DNA from: Balneolia bacterium
GTDB lineage: Bacteria; Bacteroidota; Rhodothermia; Balneolales; Cyclonatronaceae
Assembly: GCA_022565795.1 (NCBI GenBank)
Contig: JAIUMA010000006.1
Location: 1 to 64,000, forward strand
Length of the DNA stretch: 64,000 bases
Direction of reading: 5' to 3'
The notes under the pieces were generated by a model that saw only the letters and a list, made by a program, of their open reading frames with translations, made no database searches and was not told where the DNA came from. The translations under genes and the position numbers were made by a program. Shown one piece after another: positions 19,795 through 28,900 of this stretch. The number at the start of each line of letters is the position of its first letter. Position 1 is the stretch's first letter.

Positions 19795-21204
19795 ATGCTA
19801 AGAGTATTGAAAACATATTATTCATCAATTTTGCTTTTGCTCTCCGGCGTGATTCTGATGTCATGTGCCGGAACGACTACCCCTATGTACACCGAGCCGG
19901 TGCGGCCAGGAACAGTAAGCAAGGCTCATGAATCGCTTCGTACGCTGCCAGAGCCTACCGAGAAAATTGTCGCTGCCGTGTACCGCTTTAGGGATCAGAC
20001 TGGTCAGTATAAGCCAGCTGATCAGATTGCGAGCTGGTCTACGGCTGTAACACAGGGGGCGACTTCCATTCTCATAAAATCTATGGAAGACTCAGGCTGG
20101 TTTACACCCATCGAGCGTGAAAGCATTTCAAACCTGCTTAACGAGCGTCAGATTATTCAGAATATTCGTCAGCAGCATTCTGGTCCGGAAGGTCCGCAGG
20201 CGCTTCCACCTCTTCTTTTTGCCGGCGTAGTGCTTGAGGGTGGCATCATTGGTTACGATACGAATGTAATAACGGGTGGATTTGGGGCCCGCTATCTGGG
20301 AACAGGAGGTGCTGCTCAGTACCGTAAAGATGAAGTGACGGTTTATTTACGCGCCGTTTCTACCCAAAGCGGGCGGATTTTGAAAACGGTTCACACGACA
20401 AAATCTATTATATCACAGAAGCTGGACAGCGGTGTGTTTCGCTTTATCGATGCTAACAGGCTGCTCGAGGCTGAAGCCGGATATACTTACAATGAACCGC
20501 CGGTTATGGCCGTGACTGAGGCAATCGATGAAGCCCTGAAAATGCTCATTCTTGAAGGTATCGAAGACGGAGTGTGGAGCGCCAGAAACCCGCAGGAAGT
20601 TGTAGAATTCCGGGAAAGGTTTGATTATGAAAAAGCGCTCGAAGAACAGATGCAGCGTGACTACTTCGGATTTATAGCCCATCGAAATCTTCGTCAGGGT
20701 TTTTACCTCTCCACAAATCTAGGTATTAACAGCCATATTGGTAATTATGCCAATCCGGATTTTAATTCCGGTCTCACGGTTCAGGCTGAGTACTTCCTGC
20801 TTCCTTCTCTTTCCCTGAGTGCAGGTCTCGAGCGTACGCGTATAAGCGCAGGAAGCGCATATAGTGCCCCGGTTAACTCAGCCGACCTGAAGCTGAACTA
20901 TTTCGTAACACCCCAATACCCTCTTTCACCCTTTTTGTCTGCAGGTATCGGATCTTTTTCCAAGCGTACCCTTCTTTACAGGCACAGCTGGGATACCATT
21001 TCAGACGGGATGTTCCCTTTTATTGGTTTCGAGGGGGGATTCGACTATAAAATCGACCATCGCTTTGGTGTCCGGATCGGAGCAGGCTACAGATATTTGC
21101 TTAAAGACGGGTTAGATGGCGTCTCGCTCGGGCAGTATAACGATCAGCATTGGGGAATTAACGTTGGATTCGTTTTTAAACCGGTTTGGTCGTCAACGAA
21201 TTAG
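19795..21204 (+). CDS. csgG: CsgG curli secretion channel with extra C-terminal beta-barrel domain
   Basis: Outer-membrane lipoprotein forming the nonameric curlin secretion pore. Lipobox ILMSC (Cys24), then the CsgG domain (about residues 40-290) with VAAVYRFRDQTGQYK, WFTPIERESISNLLNERQI and LEGGIIGYDTN. E. coli CsgG has 277 residues; this one has 469. The additional residues 300-469 show alternating amphipathic strands (GFYLSTNLGINSHIG, then FGVRIGAGYRYLL and WGINVGFVF), typical of an eight-stranded OmpA/OmpX-like barrel. The spacer to the first curlin gene holds two hairpins. Confidence 0.93.
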   Translation: MLRVLKTYYSSILLLLSGVILMSCAGTTTPMYTEPVRPGTVSKAHESLRTLPEPTEKIVAAVYRFRDQTGQYKPADQIASWSTAVTQGATSILIKSMEDSGWFTPIERESISNLLNERQIIQNIRQQHSGPEGPQALPPLLFAGVVLEGGIIGYDTNVITGGFGARYLGTGGAAQYRKDEVTVYLRAVSTQSGRILKTVHTTKSIISQKLDSGVFRFIDANRLLEAEAGYTYNEPPVMAVTEAIDEALKMLILEGIEDGVWSARNPQEVVEFRERFDYEKALEEQMQRDYFGFIAHRNLRQGFYLSTNLGINSHIGNYANPDFNSGLTVQAEYFLLPSLSLSAGLERTRISAGSAYSAPVNSADLKLNYFVTPQYPLSPFLSAGIGSFSKRTLLYRHSWDTISDGMFPFIGFEGGFDYKIDHRFGVRIGAGYRYLLKDGLDGVSLGQYNDQHWGINVGFVFKPVWSSTN

Positions 21205-21227
21205 CATAAGTATCATGCAGCACAGAG

Positions 21228-21256
21228 CTTCCTTAAGGAAGTCATCCATTGGATGA
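21228..21256 (+). repeat. Two adjacent palindromes between csgG and the first curlin gene
   Basis: CTTCCTTAAGGAAG (21228-21241) is directly followed by TCATCC-ATT-GGATGA (21242-21256). Both are perfect. No T run follows, so they look more like RNA-processing or stability hairpins than a terminator. Confidence 0.6.
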
Positions 21257-21289
21257 ACAAATAATTAGCACCTTTAATTAACTAAAACC

Positions 21290-22252
21290 ATGAAAACATT
21301 AACAACTGCCATAGCCGCAGTTCTGTTAACGGCGGGCATTTCATTTGCCCAAAGTAACGAGGCCGAAATTACCCAGCTGGGTAATGATAACGACGGCACC
21401 ATAACACAGAATGGCGGCCAGAACTGGGGAGCGATAGACCAGTTTGGCGATCAGAATAAAGGTACGATCGAGCAGGGCTTCGATTATGTCACACAATTCG
21501 ACGGTATCGCACTGATTGGTCAGGTTGGTGGAGGAAATGAAGCGTTTATTAAACAGCGCGCATTTCAGGATGATGAGTTCAATCATCATTTCACTCTGCA
21601 GGAAGGGACCGGTAACCATTCTGAAACCTTAGTTTTTAACGGCAATAACAGCGGTTTAACTATTCAAATTGGTGATAACAATCAGGCCCGTATGCAGCAA
21701 GCGCAGCGCGGCCATGAGTCTGCCATACTGCAGTTTGGTAATTCCAACAATGCAAACAGCTGGATTCAGAATGAGTCTCATAATCAATCGTTGATTGTAC
21801 AGGGCTTTTCAGGACTCGGCGCACCTGGTAACGGAGGATTAAATCCTATTCAGTCTATTGATGGTCCGATGCCGCAGGGTGGGGGATCAGCTATCCCTGT
21901 TATCGATGGTTTTGAACTGCAAATCGTTGGTTTCGTTCTTGGAAATATGCAGGGGAGCGGAAATAACAATGATGCCAGCATCAAAATTGCGGGCGGAAAC
22001 AACCGTGCGGCCATCATACAGCTGGGCGATTATAACAGCAGCGCAGCGCGTGGTGATTTCGACCGCGGTATCCGTCTCGACGGAAACGATAACGACGCAT
22101 TGGTTCTTCAGGCCGGTTTTGATCATGAGGCCAATATTCGTGCTAACGGTGATATGAATACCGCCGTTGTTACCCAAGCCGGAGATGCCCACTCCGCTAT
22201 GATTAATATTAACGGAAGCGGCAACACAGCAACTATAACACAGTCTAATTAA
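21290..22252 (+). CDS. Curlin-repeat fibre subunit
   Basis: Secreted amyloid-type subunit. Signal peptide to about SFAQ, then many curlin repeats with the pattern x-I-x-Q-x-G-x-x-N-x-A (for example AEITQLGNDNDGTITQ and AAIIQLGDYNSS). Repeats are interrupted by longer loops, including a Pro/Gly-rich insert around residues 180-215. The protein is rich in Asn, Gln and Gly and nearly free of Lys and Cys. The N- and C-terminal ends match the next gene in pattern, so the two are paralogues. Confidence 0.9.
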   Translation: MKTLTTAIAAVLLTAGISFAQSNEAEITQLGNDNDGTITQNGGQNWGAIDQFGDQNKGTIEQGFDYVTQFDGIALIGQVGGGNEAFIKQRAFQDDEFNHHFTLQEGTGNHSETLVFNGNNSGLTIQIGDNNQARMQQAQRGHESAILQFGNSNNANSWIQNESHNQSLIVQGFSGLGAPGNGGLNPIQSIDGPMPQGGGSAIPVIDGFELQIVGFVLGNMQGSGNNNDASIKIAGGNNRAAIIQLGDYNSSAARGDFDRGIRLDGNDNDALVLQAGFDHEANIRANGDMNTAVVTQAGDAHSAMININGSGNTATITQSN

Positions 22253-22404
22253 ATGTTGGCACTGTGAAATACAAAAACTTCACAACGTGGAGCAAGCGAA
22301 ACAGGCCAGACTACTAAATAAAGATCCTGCCTGTCTAACACATAAGCACCTGCAGCAAATAAGCTGCTTAGAAATAAAAATCAAATACATAAATACATAC
22401 TACT

Positions 22405-23634
22405 ATGAAAAAGTTAAGCACACTTATACTCGTAACGCTCATTTCAGCAGGCATGGCCTTTGCGCAAAGCAATGAGGCTTCAACAACTGTTAATGGCAAT
22501 GGTAACGACTCTGAGGTAGTTCAAGTCGGTACATCTAACGATGCCGATGTTGATCAGCTTGGAAATGATAACGAAGCTAATGCCACTCAATTCGGTAATA
22601 TGAATATTGCCAACATACTTCAAGGTGGTTTTGGCGGAGATGGAGTTCAGTCGAACAACGCTACAGCGACTATCTACCAAAGTGGTGGAACGAACGAAGC
22701 TACCATAAACCAGCGGCAGGGGTTTTCTTCAGGTACTGCTGCCAGTGAACACTCAATAACTCAGCTTGGTGACGCCAATGAGGCATTGTTTACTACCTTC
22801 AATGGTGGTAATTCCGGCGAAATTACTCAGGACGGTGTTGATAACTATGCAAGAGGTCAGCAGTCAAGCGGACCTGATAATGACATTCAGATTTCACAGG
22901 CTGGATTAGATAACCATTTTGATGCTGATCAGCTTGTATCACAGGGTTCTTCAGTGGATGGAAGTCAAAATGGTGCAGACAATATTGCAGAGACAACACA
23001 AAGAGGAAGCGACAATAGTATTGTATCCGCGCAAAATGGCTCTGATAATTCAGTTGAAGCATTCCAAGAGGGCTCAGGAAACTTTGCAGAGTTCTACCAA
23101 AACGGAGTTAATAATGAAGCTCGCGTCGATCGCCAGCAAGGTGATGACAACTCTGCTGACATTTACCAGCAAGGTATTAATAATAACAGTAGTCAGTGGG
23201 TAGTTGGAAATGGCAATAGCGTAGATCAAAGTCAAGATGGCGATAATAACCGTCAGAGAGTAGAAGTTACTGGCTCTGGTAACGAGTATGAAGTTGATCA
23301 AGCAGGATACAATAACCGTACTTATGTCAACTCAAGAGGTACAAGCCCTGGAAGCAATAGCCTGAACGCTTTTAATTCAAGCCTTGATATTACTCAAAGT
23401 GGAGCTCATAATTTAATAAGTGGCTCCATGGGTGGTGATAATAACAGCCTTACTATTGACCAGAACGGATCTGGTAATATTGTAACTGGTGGTTTAGGAT
23501 TTTGGGATGCTGGCGGTTTCAACATCGAGGGTGATGGTAACACAGCTGCAATAACGCAAGGTGGTAATGACCACTCAGCTATACTGAATATGTTCGGAAA
23601 CGGCAATTCTGCTTCAATTAGCCAGCATAACTAA
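22405..23634 (+). CDS. Curlin-repeat fibre subunit (large)
   Basis: Secreted curlin-like protein of 409 residues with a signal peptide to about AFAQ, then a nearly continuous run of roughly 20 curlin-type repeats (for example ADVDQLGNDNEANATQFGN and SVEAFQEGSGNFAEFYQNG). It is much longer than E. coli CsgA (151 residues, five repeats). Codon composition appears more AT-rich than in the preceding paralogue. A strong hairpin just after the stop may limit read-through, in keeping with a major-subunit role; which of the subunits is the major one is not decided by sequence. Confidence 0.9.
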   Translation: MKKLSTLILVTLISAGMAFAQSNEASTTVNGNGNDSEVVQVGTSNDADVDQLGNDNEANATQFGNMNIANILQGGFGGDGVQSNNATATIYQSGGTNEATINQRQGFSSGTAASEHSITQLGDANEALFTTFNGGNSGEITQDGVDNYARGQQSSGPDNDIQISQAGLDNHFDADQLVSQGSSVDGSQNGADNIAETTQRGSDNSIVSAQNGSDNSVEAFQEGSGNFAEFYQNGVNNEARVDRQQGDDNSADIYQQGINNNSSQWVVGNGNSVDQSQDGDNNRQRVEVTGSGNEYEVDQAGYNNRTYVNSRGTSPGSNSLNAFNSSLDITQSGAHNLISGSMGGDNNSLTIDQNGSGNIVTGGLGFWDAGGFNIEGDGNTAAITQGGNDHSAILNMFGNGNSASISQHN

Positions 23635-23656
23635 TTATTTCTAATTGGATGATTAC

Positions 23657-23699
23657 TCATATCTCCTGAGGCGCAATTTTGTGCCTCAGGGCGATATGA
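23657..23699 (+). terminator. Strong hairpin after the large curlin gene (attenuator or stabiliser)
   Basis: TCATATC (23657-23663) and CCTGAGGC (23665-23672) pair with GCCTCAGG (23683-23690) and GATATGA (23693-23699): fifteen pairs with one small interior loop and a 10-base apical loop, followed by TTTTAATATT. It may be a partial terminator or an mRNA 3-prime stabiliser inside the operon. Confidence 0.6.
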
Positions 23700-23748
23700 T
23701 TTTAATATTCACGATGTAGTACTTTTCAAAACCTAAAACAGGCAGCTT

Positions 23749-24180
23749 ATGGCTTACAAAATTATTGCTTTAAGTCTTCTTATTTGCTGCTGTATTTCTG
23801 GTTTTAGTATGGATGCATCAGCAGCCGCAGAAGAAGGTGCTATCTCAACTGAACGCGTAATGGCATCAGCCGACTCACTTGCAGAGAAATCTGCCGGAGA
23901 TATGGAAAGAGATGAATCCTCCAACACTATAGTTTTGTTCCAATGGAACAGCATTCTGCCGTTTAGCAGCTGGATATATCAGCAGGCGGCCGGAGGGCAA
24001 CAAGCGTTATACAGAAACACCCGGAAAAGTGAGTACACCGTTAAACAAAATGGTGATCAGAATACCTCTGTGATTATCAACCTTGGCGGCATCAGTTCAG
24101 ACAAAGAAAACGACAAGCAAAATCAGGCAACGATTCGACAATCGGGCAGCGGAAACAGCGCAACCATCATACAGAATTAG
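23749..24180 (+). CDS. Small curlin-like protein with atypical N-terminal region
   Basis: 143 residues. The signal peptide is followed by about 75 residues without curlin repeats (charged, then the aromatic WNSILPFSSWIYQQAAGG). Only the last 50 or so residues carry repeat units (YTVKQNGDQNTSVIINLGG and ATIRQSGSGNSATIIQN). A nucleator role like CsgB is possible because it differs from the main subunits and sits in the same operon; this is inference. Confidence 0.72.
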   Translation: MAYKIIALSLLICCCISGFSMDASAAAEEGAISTERVMASADSLAEKSAGDMERDESSNTIVLFQWNSILPFSSWIYQQAAGGQQALYRNTRKSEYTVKQNGDQNTSVIINLGGISSDKENDKQNQATIRQSGSGNSATIIQN

Positions 24181-24197
24181 GTCCGATAGGAAAAAAA

Positions 24198-24230
24198 TGC
24201 GCAGATGCTTATGTTGAGCAATACTGCGCA
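24198..24230 (+). repeat. Intergenic inverted repeat in the curli operon
   Basis: TGCGCAG (24198-24204) and CTGCGCA (24224-24230) can form a 7-bp stem in the spacer between two curlin-like genes. No T run follows. Confidence 0.5.
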
Positions 24231-24280
24231 CCTGAAACAGATACAGACTTTTTTATCATTTTAGCAACACAGGTACCATT

Positions 24281-24844
24281 ATGAAGACAATCAGTTTATT
24301 CCTCGTACTTATTTTACTGGGCACTACCCTGGCCGTGGCGCAATCTACACCAAACAGAGAAATTTACCCGGATCAGGCCGAGCATGTTGAGCACAATCAG
24401 GCTGTGATCGGTTTTAGTGGTGATTTTGTTACCGGTTTCAGAACATCGCTTCTTCCACTTCCCACCGGAGAAGGCACTAGTGTAACAAATAATGCTGCTC
24501 AGATTAACATTTCAGGCGCTTCCAACTCAGCGAATATCTCGCAGTTTGGCTTCGAAAACCGCGCTCTTATCAGTATTAATGGTGCAAATAACGAGGCTTC
24601 ACTTACGCAGGATGGTAATGAAAACCTTTCGGTAATCGATATCAACGGGAGCAATAACTTTATTGACTACACGCAGCAGGGGAACAACAATTATCTGGGC
24701 CTTTTTCTGCGCGGAAGTAATTTCAATCAGACCTATATGCAGCAAGGGGATAACCATTCCGTTCAAATGATTGGTATCGGGCTGCCTATTACGGTTGAAC
24801 AGACAGGTGGGGCTGGAATGTCTGTCATCATCACAAATGAATAA
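24281..24844 (+). CDS. Curlin-repeat protein (minor subunit or nucleator)
   Basis: 187-residue secreted protein; signal peptide to about AVAQ. A non-repetitive segment (residues 22-70) precedes five or so curlin-like repeats (for example SANISQFGFENRALISING and ASLTQDGNENLSVIDING). It is shorter than the two main subunits and its repeats alternate short and long spacing. Probably a minor fibre component or nucleator. Confidence 0.82.
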   Translation: MKTISLFLVLILLGTTLAVAQSTPNREIYPDQAEHVEHNQAVIGFSGDFVTGFRTSLLPLPTGEGTSVTNNAAQINISGASNSANISQFGFENRALISINGANNEASLTQDGNENLSVIDINGSNNFIDYTQQGNNNYLGLFLRGSNFNQTYMQQGDNHSVQMIGIGLPITVEQTGGAGMSVIITNE

Positions 24845-24890
24845 TCCCGAGCATTTAAGTAACTCAAATTTAATTTATTTCAATTTTTGC

Positions 24891-25553
24891 ATGTTCAAGC
24901 CACGCGTTGCGTTAATCGCTGTATTAATCTCTTCATTCTTAATTCTTAACCATTGTGCTAAAGATACAATCGAACCTGAGCTGTTCGGCGCTATCGAGGG
25001 TGTGGTAATTAATGGCGATACCGGTGATGCTATAAGCGGCGTAAGTATAACAACCAGCCCGGCGACCAGTGCTATTCTTACGGGCAGTAATGGAACCTTT
25101 GAATTTGACGAGGTCACTGCCGGCAACTACACGATTTCTGCACGAAAAAATGATTTCCAGAATGCAAGCGTGAGCGTAAACGTCCGGGATGGCCGTACAG
25201 CTTTCGCAAGCATCATCATGAATCCGGTTGAGGAGGAAGAGGAAGATTTGCCTCCTCCGGTGCCAACGATTGATGATTTGAACGCAATAGTAACCTCCTA
25301 TTTTAACATCTCCCAGGGCGACAGTTCGCTGGTTGATGTTTACTACAGAGTGGAGAACATCAGTGAAGAGCTGGACATCTCCCGATACGAAGTTTACTTT
25401 GAAATCGAAACCGATGGCGCCAGCTTTTTTTTTGATGTGGCCGGTGATTCCCTTCGGGTAGGGCAGGTTCGCCACAGACAGTTTCAAAAGTATATCCAGC
25501 AAAACACCGCAGTAAATGTTGAAGTAGTCGGCGTTTGGATACCCGGCTCCTGA
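24891..25553 (+). CDS. Lipoprotein with carboxypeptidase-regulatory-like domain
   Basis: I chose ATG 24891, which gives a lipoprotein signal (SFLILNHC, Cys22) and 220 residues; an earlier in-frame start would run through the end of the preceding gene. Residues about 32-110 form a carboxypeptidase-regulatory/CnaB-like beta sandwich (AIEGVVINGDTGDAISGVS, then TAGNYTISARK). An acidic-Pro hinge (EEEEEDLPPPVP) leads to a second beta domain. As the last gene of the curli operon it could be an envelope-side chaperone or anchor, in the position where CsgC/CsgH-type proteins occur elsewhere; no homology to those is visible. Confidence 0.7.
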   Translation: MFKPRVALIAVLISSFLILNHCAKDTIEPELFGAIEGVVINGDTGDAISGVSITTSPATSAILTGSNGTFEFDEVTAGNYTISARKNDFQNASVSVNVRDGRTAFASIIMNPVEEEEEDLPPPVPTIDDLNAIVTSYFNISQGDSSLVDVYYRVENISEELDISRYEVYFEIETDGASFFFDVAGDSLRVGQVRHRQFQKYIQQNTAVNVEVVGVWIPGS

Positions 25554-25626
25554 TTGTTGTCTCATCCCCAAAAATGGACAAAAAAATCTCTACCAGACTG
25601 TAGACCCTGTTAGAAACAATAGTCCC

Positions 25627-25663
25627 AAAAACCGCTGTGTTTCAAAGCACAGCGGTTTTTTTA
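25627..25663 (+). terminator. Terminator of the curli operon
   Basis: AAAAACCGCTGTG pairs with CACAGCGGTTTTT around TTTCAAAG and is followed by a T run. The 25664-25841 stretch behind it holds no recognisable gene. Confidence 0.9.
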
Positions 25664-25841
25664 TGTTGTCTTTACATGACTACTATTGGGCTCTTCTTTA
25701 GCTGGGATTCCAATACAGGTGACAGCAAACGCAAGGTGAAGCAAGGAACTCCACAAACTTAGCCGTATTCAGGCCGTACTGTCCGGTAGTTCGTAGCCCA
25801 GAAGCATGCAGTGCCCGTACTCTTTAACGTACTATCCTAAA

Positions 25842-25876
25842 ACAAAAAAGGGAACCCGACGTGCAGCCGGATTCCC
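25842..25876 (-). terminator. Terminator of the large T9SS subtilase
   Basis: On the minus strand GGGAATCCGG (25876-25867) pairs with CGGGTTCCC (25858-25850) with one wobble, then a T run (25849-25843). Confidence 0.82.
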
Positions 25877-25947
25877 TTCAATAAGTAATCAGCATCATCA
25901 GTAAACAGATTTAACTGCTTACTGATTCCTGCTTAATGCTGTGTTGA

Positions 25948-28900
25948 CTACTTCAACAACATCATCTTGCGGACGGCCGTGAAGCTTCCCGCCTGAATTC
26001 TGTACAGATACATGCCTGATGACAGCCTGTTGGCGTCGAAGCTCACGCTGTGTGAACCGGCATTCTGCTGACCGTTCACCAGTACTGCCACCAGCTGCCC
26101 CTGAACATTGTAAACCTCAAGCGTTACATTGGCTGCCTCAGGAATTGAGTAGCTGATTTGTGTGGTTGGATTAAACGGATTCGGATAGTTCTGCTCAAGC
26201 ACAAACTCGGTTGGAACGTCAGTTTGTTCGTCGCCGGAGCTGGTTGCGTCCCGCGGCATGAGAACTTCACCGCTTGGAAGTACAGCGAGCATTGCCAGAC
26301 TGCTTCCGTTCATGTTGTTTCCGGGGTCAGCGAAGCCGCTTAGCAGCATGGTTGCTGACTCACCGGCCAGAACAGAAAAGTCGGCTACGAAAATGGACAT
26401 GAACTGGCTCATGCCTGTTTCGAAGATGTCGAAGATCTGCTCATCAGCTCCGGCGTAGAAGTATTCACCAAACTCTCCGTAAGCCAGATTTTCGGCCAGA
26501 AAGTCCGAGTCGCGGAAAGAAATGTCCACATTCGGAGCGTCCGTTACGCCATGGAAGAACACCGCAGAGATGCTTTCGCTGTCGTCTGATTCACGCATAG
26601 GGGATTCCAGTACGTAGAGATTAAACTCTGTATCGGAAGGCACTCCGGCAAACTCAGCCGGGTTTAGCACGCCGTTAGCGATGATGGTATAGTTCTCGTT
26701 GCGGTCCAGCGTGAGGTTCACATCAAATAGTGAAGCAGCTGTGCTTTCGCTTCCGGCAGGGAGGATGCTTATTTCCAGCTCAGTTTCAGCCGGTGCCGGA
26801 ACAAATGCGGTTGCCTCACGGAAGGAGAATCCTTCAGCAAATAGCTCGCCGTTCACGTATACATCAACCGACTCAGCCGCCGGATCTGCTGCGTTATGAA
26901 TGAGCTGTACAAACGCTTTGGCTTCACCAAATACCTGCACTTCAAACGGCACAACAATCATCTCGGCGAGAGGGTCGTTGGTATAAACCTGAAGCTCAAG
27001 ATCGTAGTCAGCCGGGCTTATTTCTGAAGCATCTACACTGAGCGTTCCGGTGATGGAGGCGTTACTGCCTACGGATCCGCTTTCCGGATCGGTCTGAATC
27101 CAGTCGCTCAGACTCTGAAGTCCTTCAGCGGGCATGCTAAACCAGCCGGTTTGTAGATCACTACGGCTGATTGTCTCGAATGAAGCCGTCATCATATTAA
27201 TATGAACCAGCTCAGACGACTCAGAGGTATTAAACGCTCCGATAAGAAGACCGTAATCATGGTTCCACTCGATTCCTGCCAGCTGACCAGAGTGCGCAAG
27301 TTTTCCGTTGCGCTGAAGTTCGTATTCTGATGCGGAATCTTCTGTTTGCGTTACCAGCCTGTATAGCTCCCCGGAAGAAGTAGCCAGGATCAGATTTCCT
27401 GACGGAAGTTCGGTCATGTAGCGGAATGCAACATCAAGCTGGTGTTGCAGGGTGATGCCCTCATCGTCAAGCCTGTAGATGCTGGAGCCTGTCTCACTTC
27501 CGGCAAGCACGAGAATCTCGCCGCTTTGTGAAATGCTCAGATCGCTGGCATAGCCGTTTAGTGAACCGAGTTCTGCCACTGTGCGGCTGTTTCCACTTAT
27601 GATGTTCTGACGCTCGAGCGTTCCATCACGGGTGATACCGTATAGAACAGAGGCTGAGCCTTTTGCAAAGACGGCTGTCCTGAAATCAGTTCTGAGGTCA
27701 GATTCGTCCATTTCAACTCCGTAGGATGTCGCGTCGCTGAACAATGAGAACGAGTCTCTTTCATTCACGAACGAGCTGAAAACCCGGAGTCCGCTTGTCT
27801 CTTCGGCCTTGGTTTCGCCGGTGATTGCACGAAGCATGGATGCGTCGGCAACTGCGATTTCGAACTCGAGCGGCGGATAGGAGCTGTTGCTGATTTCAAA
27901 CGAGCTTTCGGCGGTTTCACCTGTAATCAGATTAAAACGGCTATCAGCGAGCGAAAAACCGGCCTCCGGAGCCAGTAATGAGCGTCCGAACAGGGAAACC
28001 TCGAACGGCTCGCTGTCTTCAATATCTGTTTCAATGGTGATGGTACCGCTGTAGGTACTCACCTGGTCGGGGTTGAACGTAACCGGGATTTGTTTGCTGC
28101 TGCCCGGTGCCAGACTGAAGCTGGTTTCTCCAGGAATAAACGCGTCATTGTCTGAAGTAATTGAGGTCACTTCAGCAAGCCCGTTTCCGGTGTTTTGGAC
28201 ATTGATGAACTCTGTAACTGAGGCGTTTGCGAATATGCTGCCAAAGTCGATTTCACTGGTGTTGAAAACAAGGTCACCAACAATGTCACCAATCTGAAAA
28301 TAGACAGGGACCGTTTTAGTGGTCATACCCACGGTATTGTTCGAAAAGCGCAACTCATCGGTATAAAAACCGGTGGCGAGACCTTCAGGATCGAAAAAAG
28401 CGGTGAGCTCAAGTGTTTCCCCGGGCTCTACGCTTCCTGAAGTCTGGTCGAATGTAACCCACTCCGGCCCTGATGAGAAACGAACGGCCAGCCCGTTTTC
28501 CAGATAGCCGGTGTTGAAAGCAACCTGAAGCCCGTCGGTTCCGTCCTGATTTTCGATTCCCACGGTGTTTTCAGAAGTGTTACCGCTCAGTTGTTGATAC
28601 TGATAAGTAACGCTGCCACCCTGTTCGAGGATGGCCTGGAATGTAAAGCTGCTTCCATTGCTGAATGACTTCGGTACCGCGTTCCACTGAATGATAAAGC
28701 GGTTGGCGCTTTCATCGTGATAGGTGTATACCGTTCCTGTCGTCCGCATGTCGAGATCATCCCACAGCACAGCCAGTAAGTTGCTTGGCTGCTGGGTGCT
28801 TGGAATCTCACGGTTGCTGAACGCATCGCCGGTAAATGAGCCGAAGTGAATCCAGCCGTTTACGGAAACGCGAGCAGTTTCATATTCTTCACCATAAAAC

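Noticed and set aside
22405-23634. Curlin repeat region read as tandem DNA repeats or CRISPR-like array
   Set aside because: The periodicity is at the protein level with variable codons; there are no identical direct repeats with spacers.
24771-24890. Earlier start for the carboxypeptidase-regulatory-like lipoprotein
   Set aside because: It overlaps the end of the preceding curlin gene in another frame and would destroy the lipoprotein signal.
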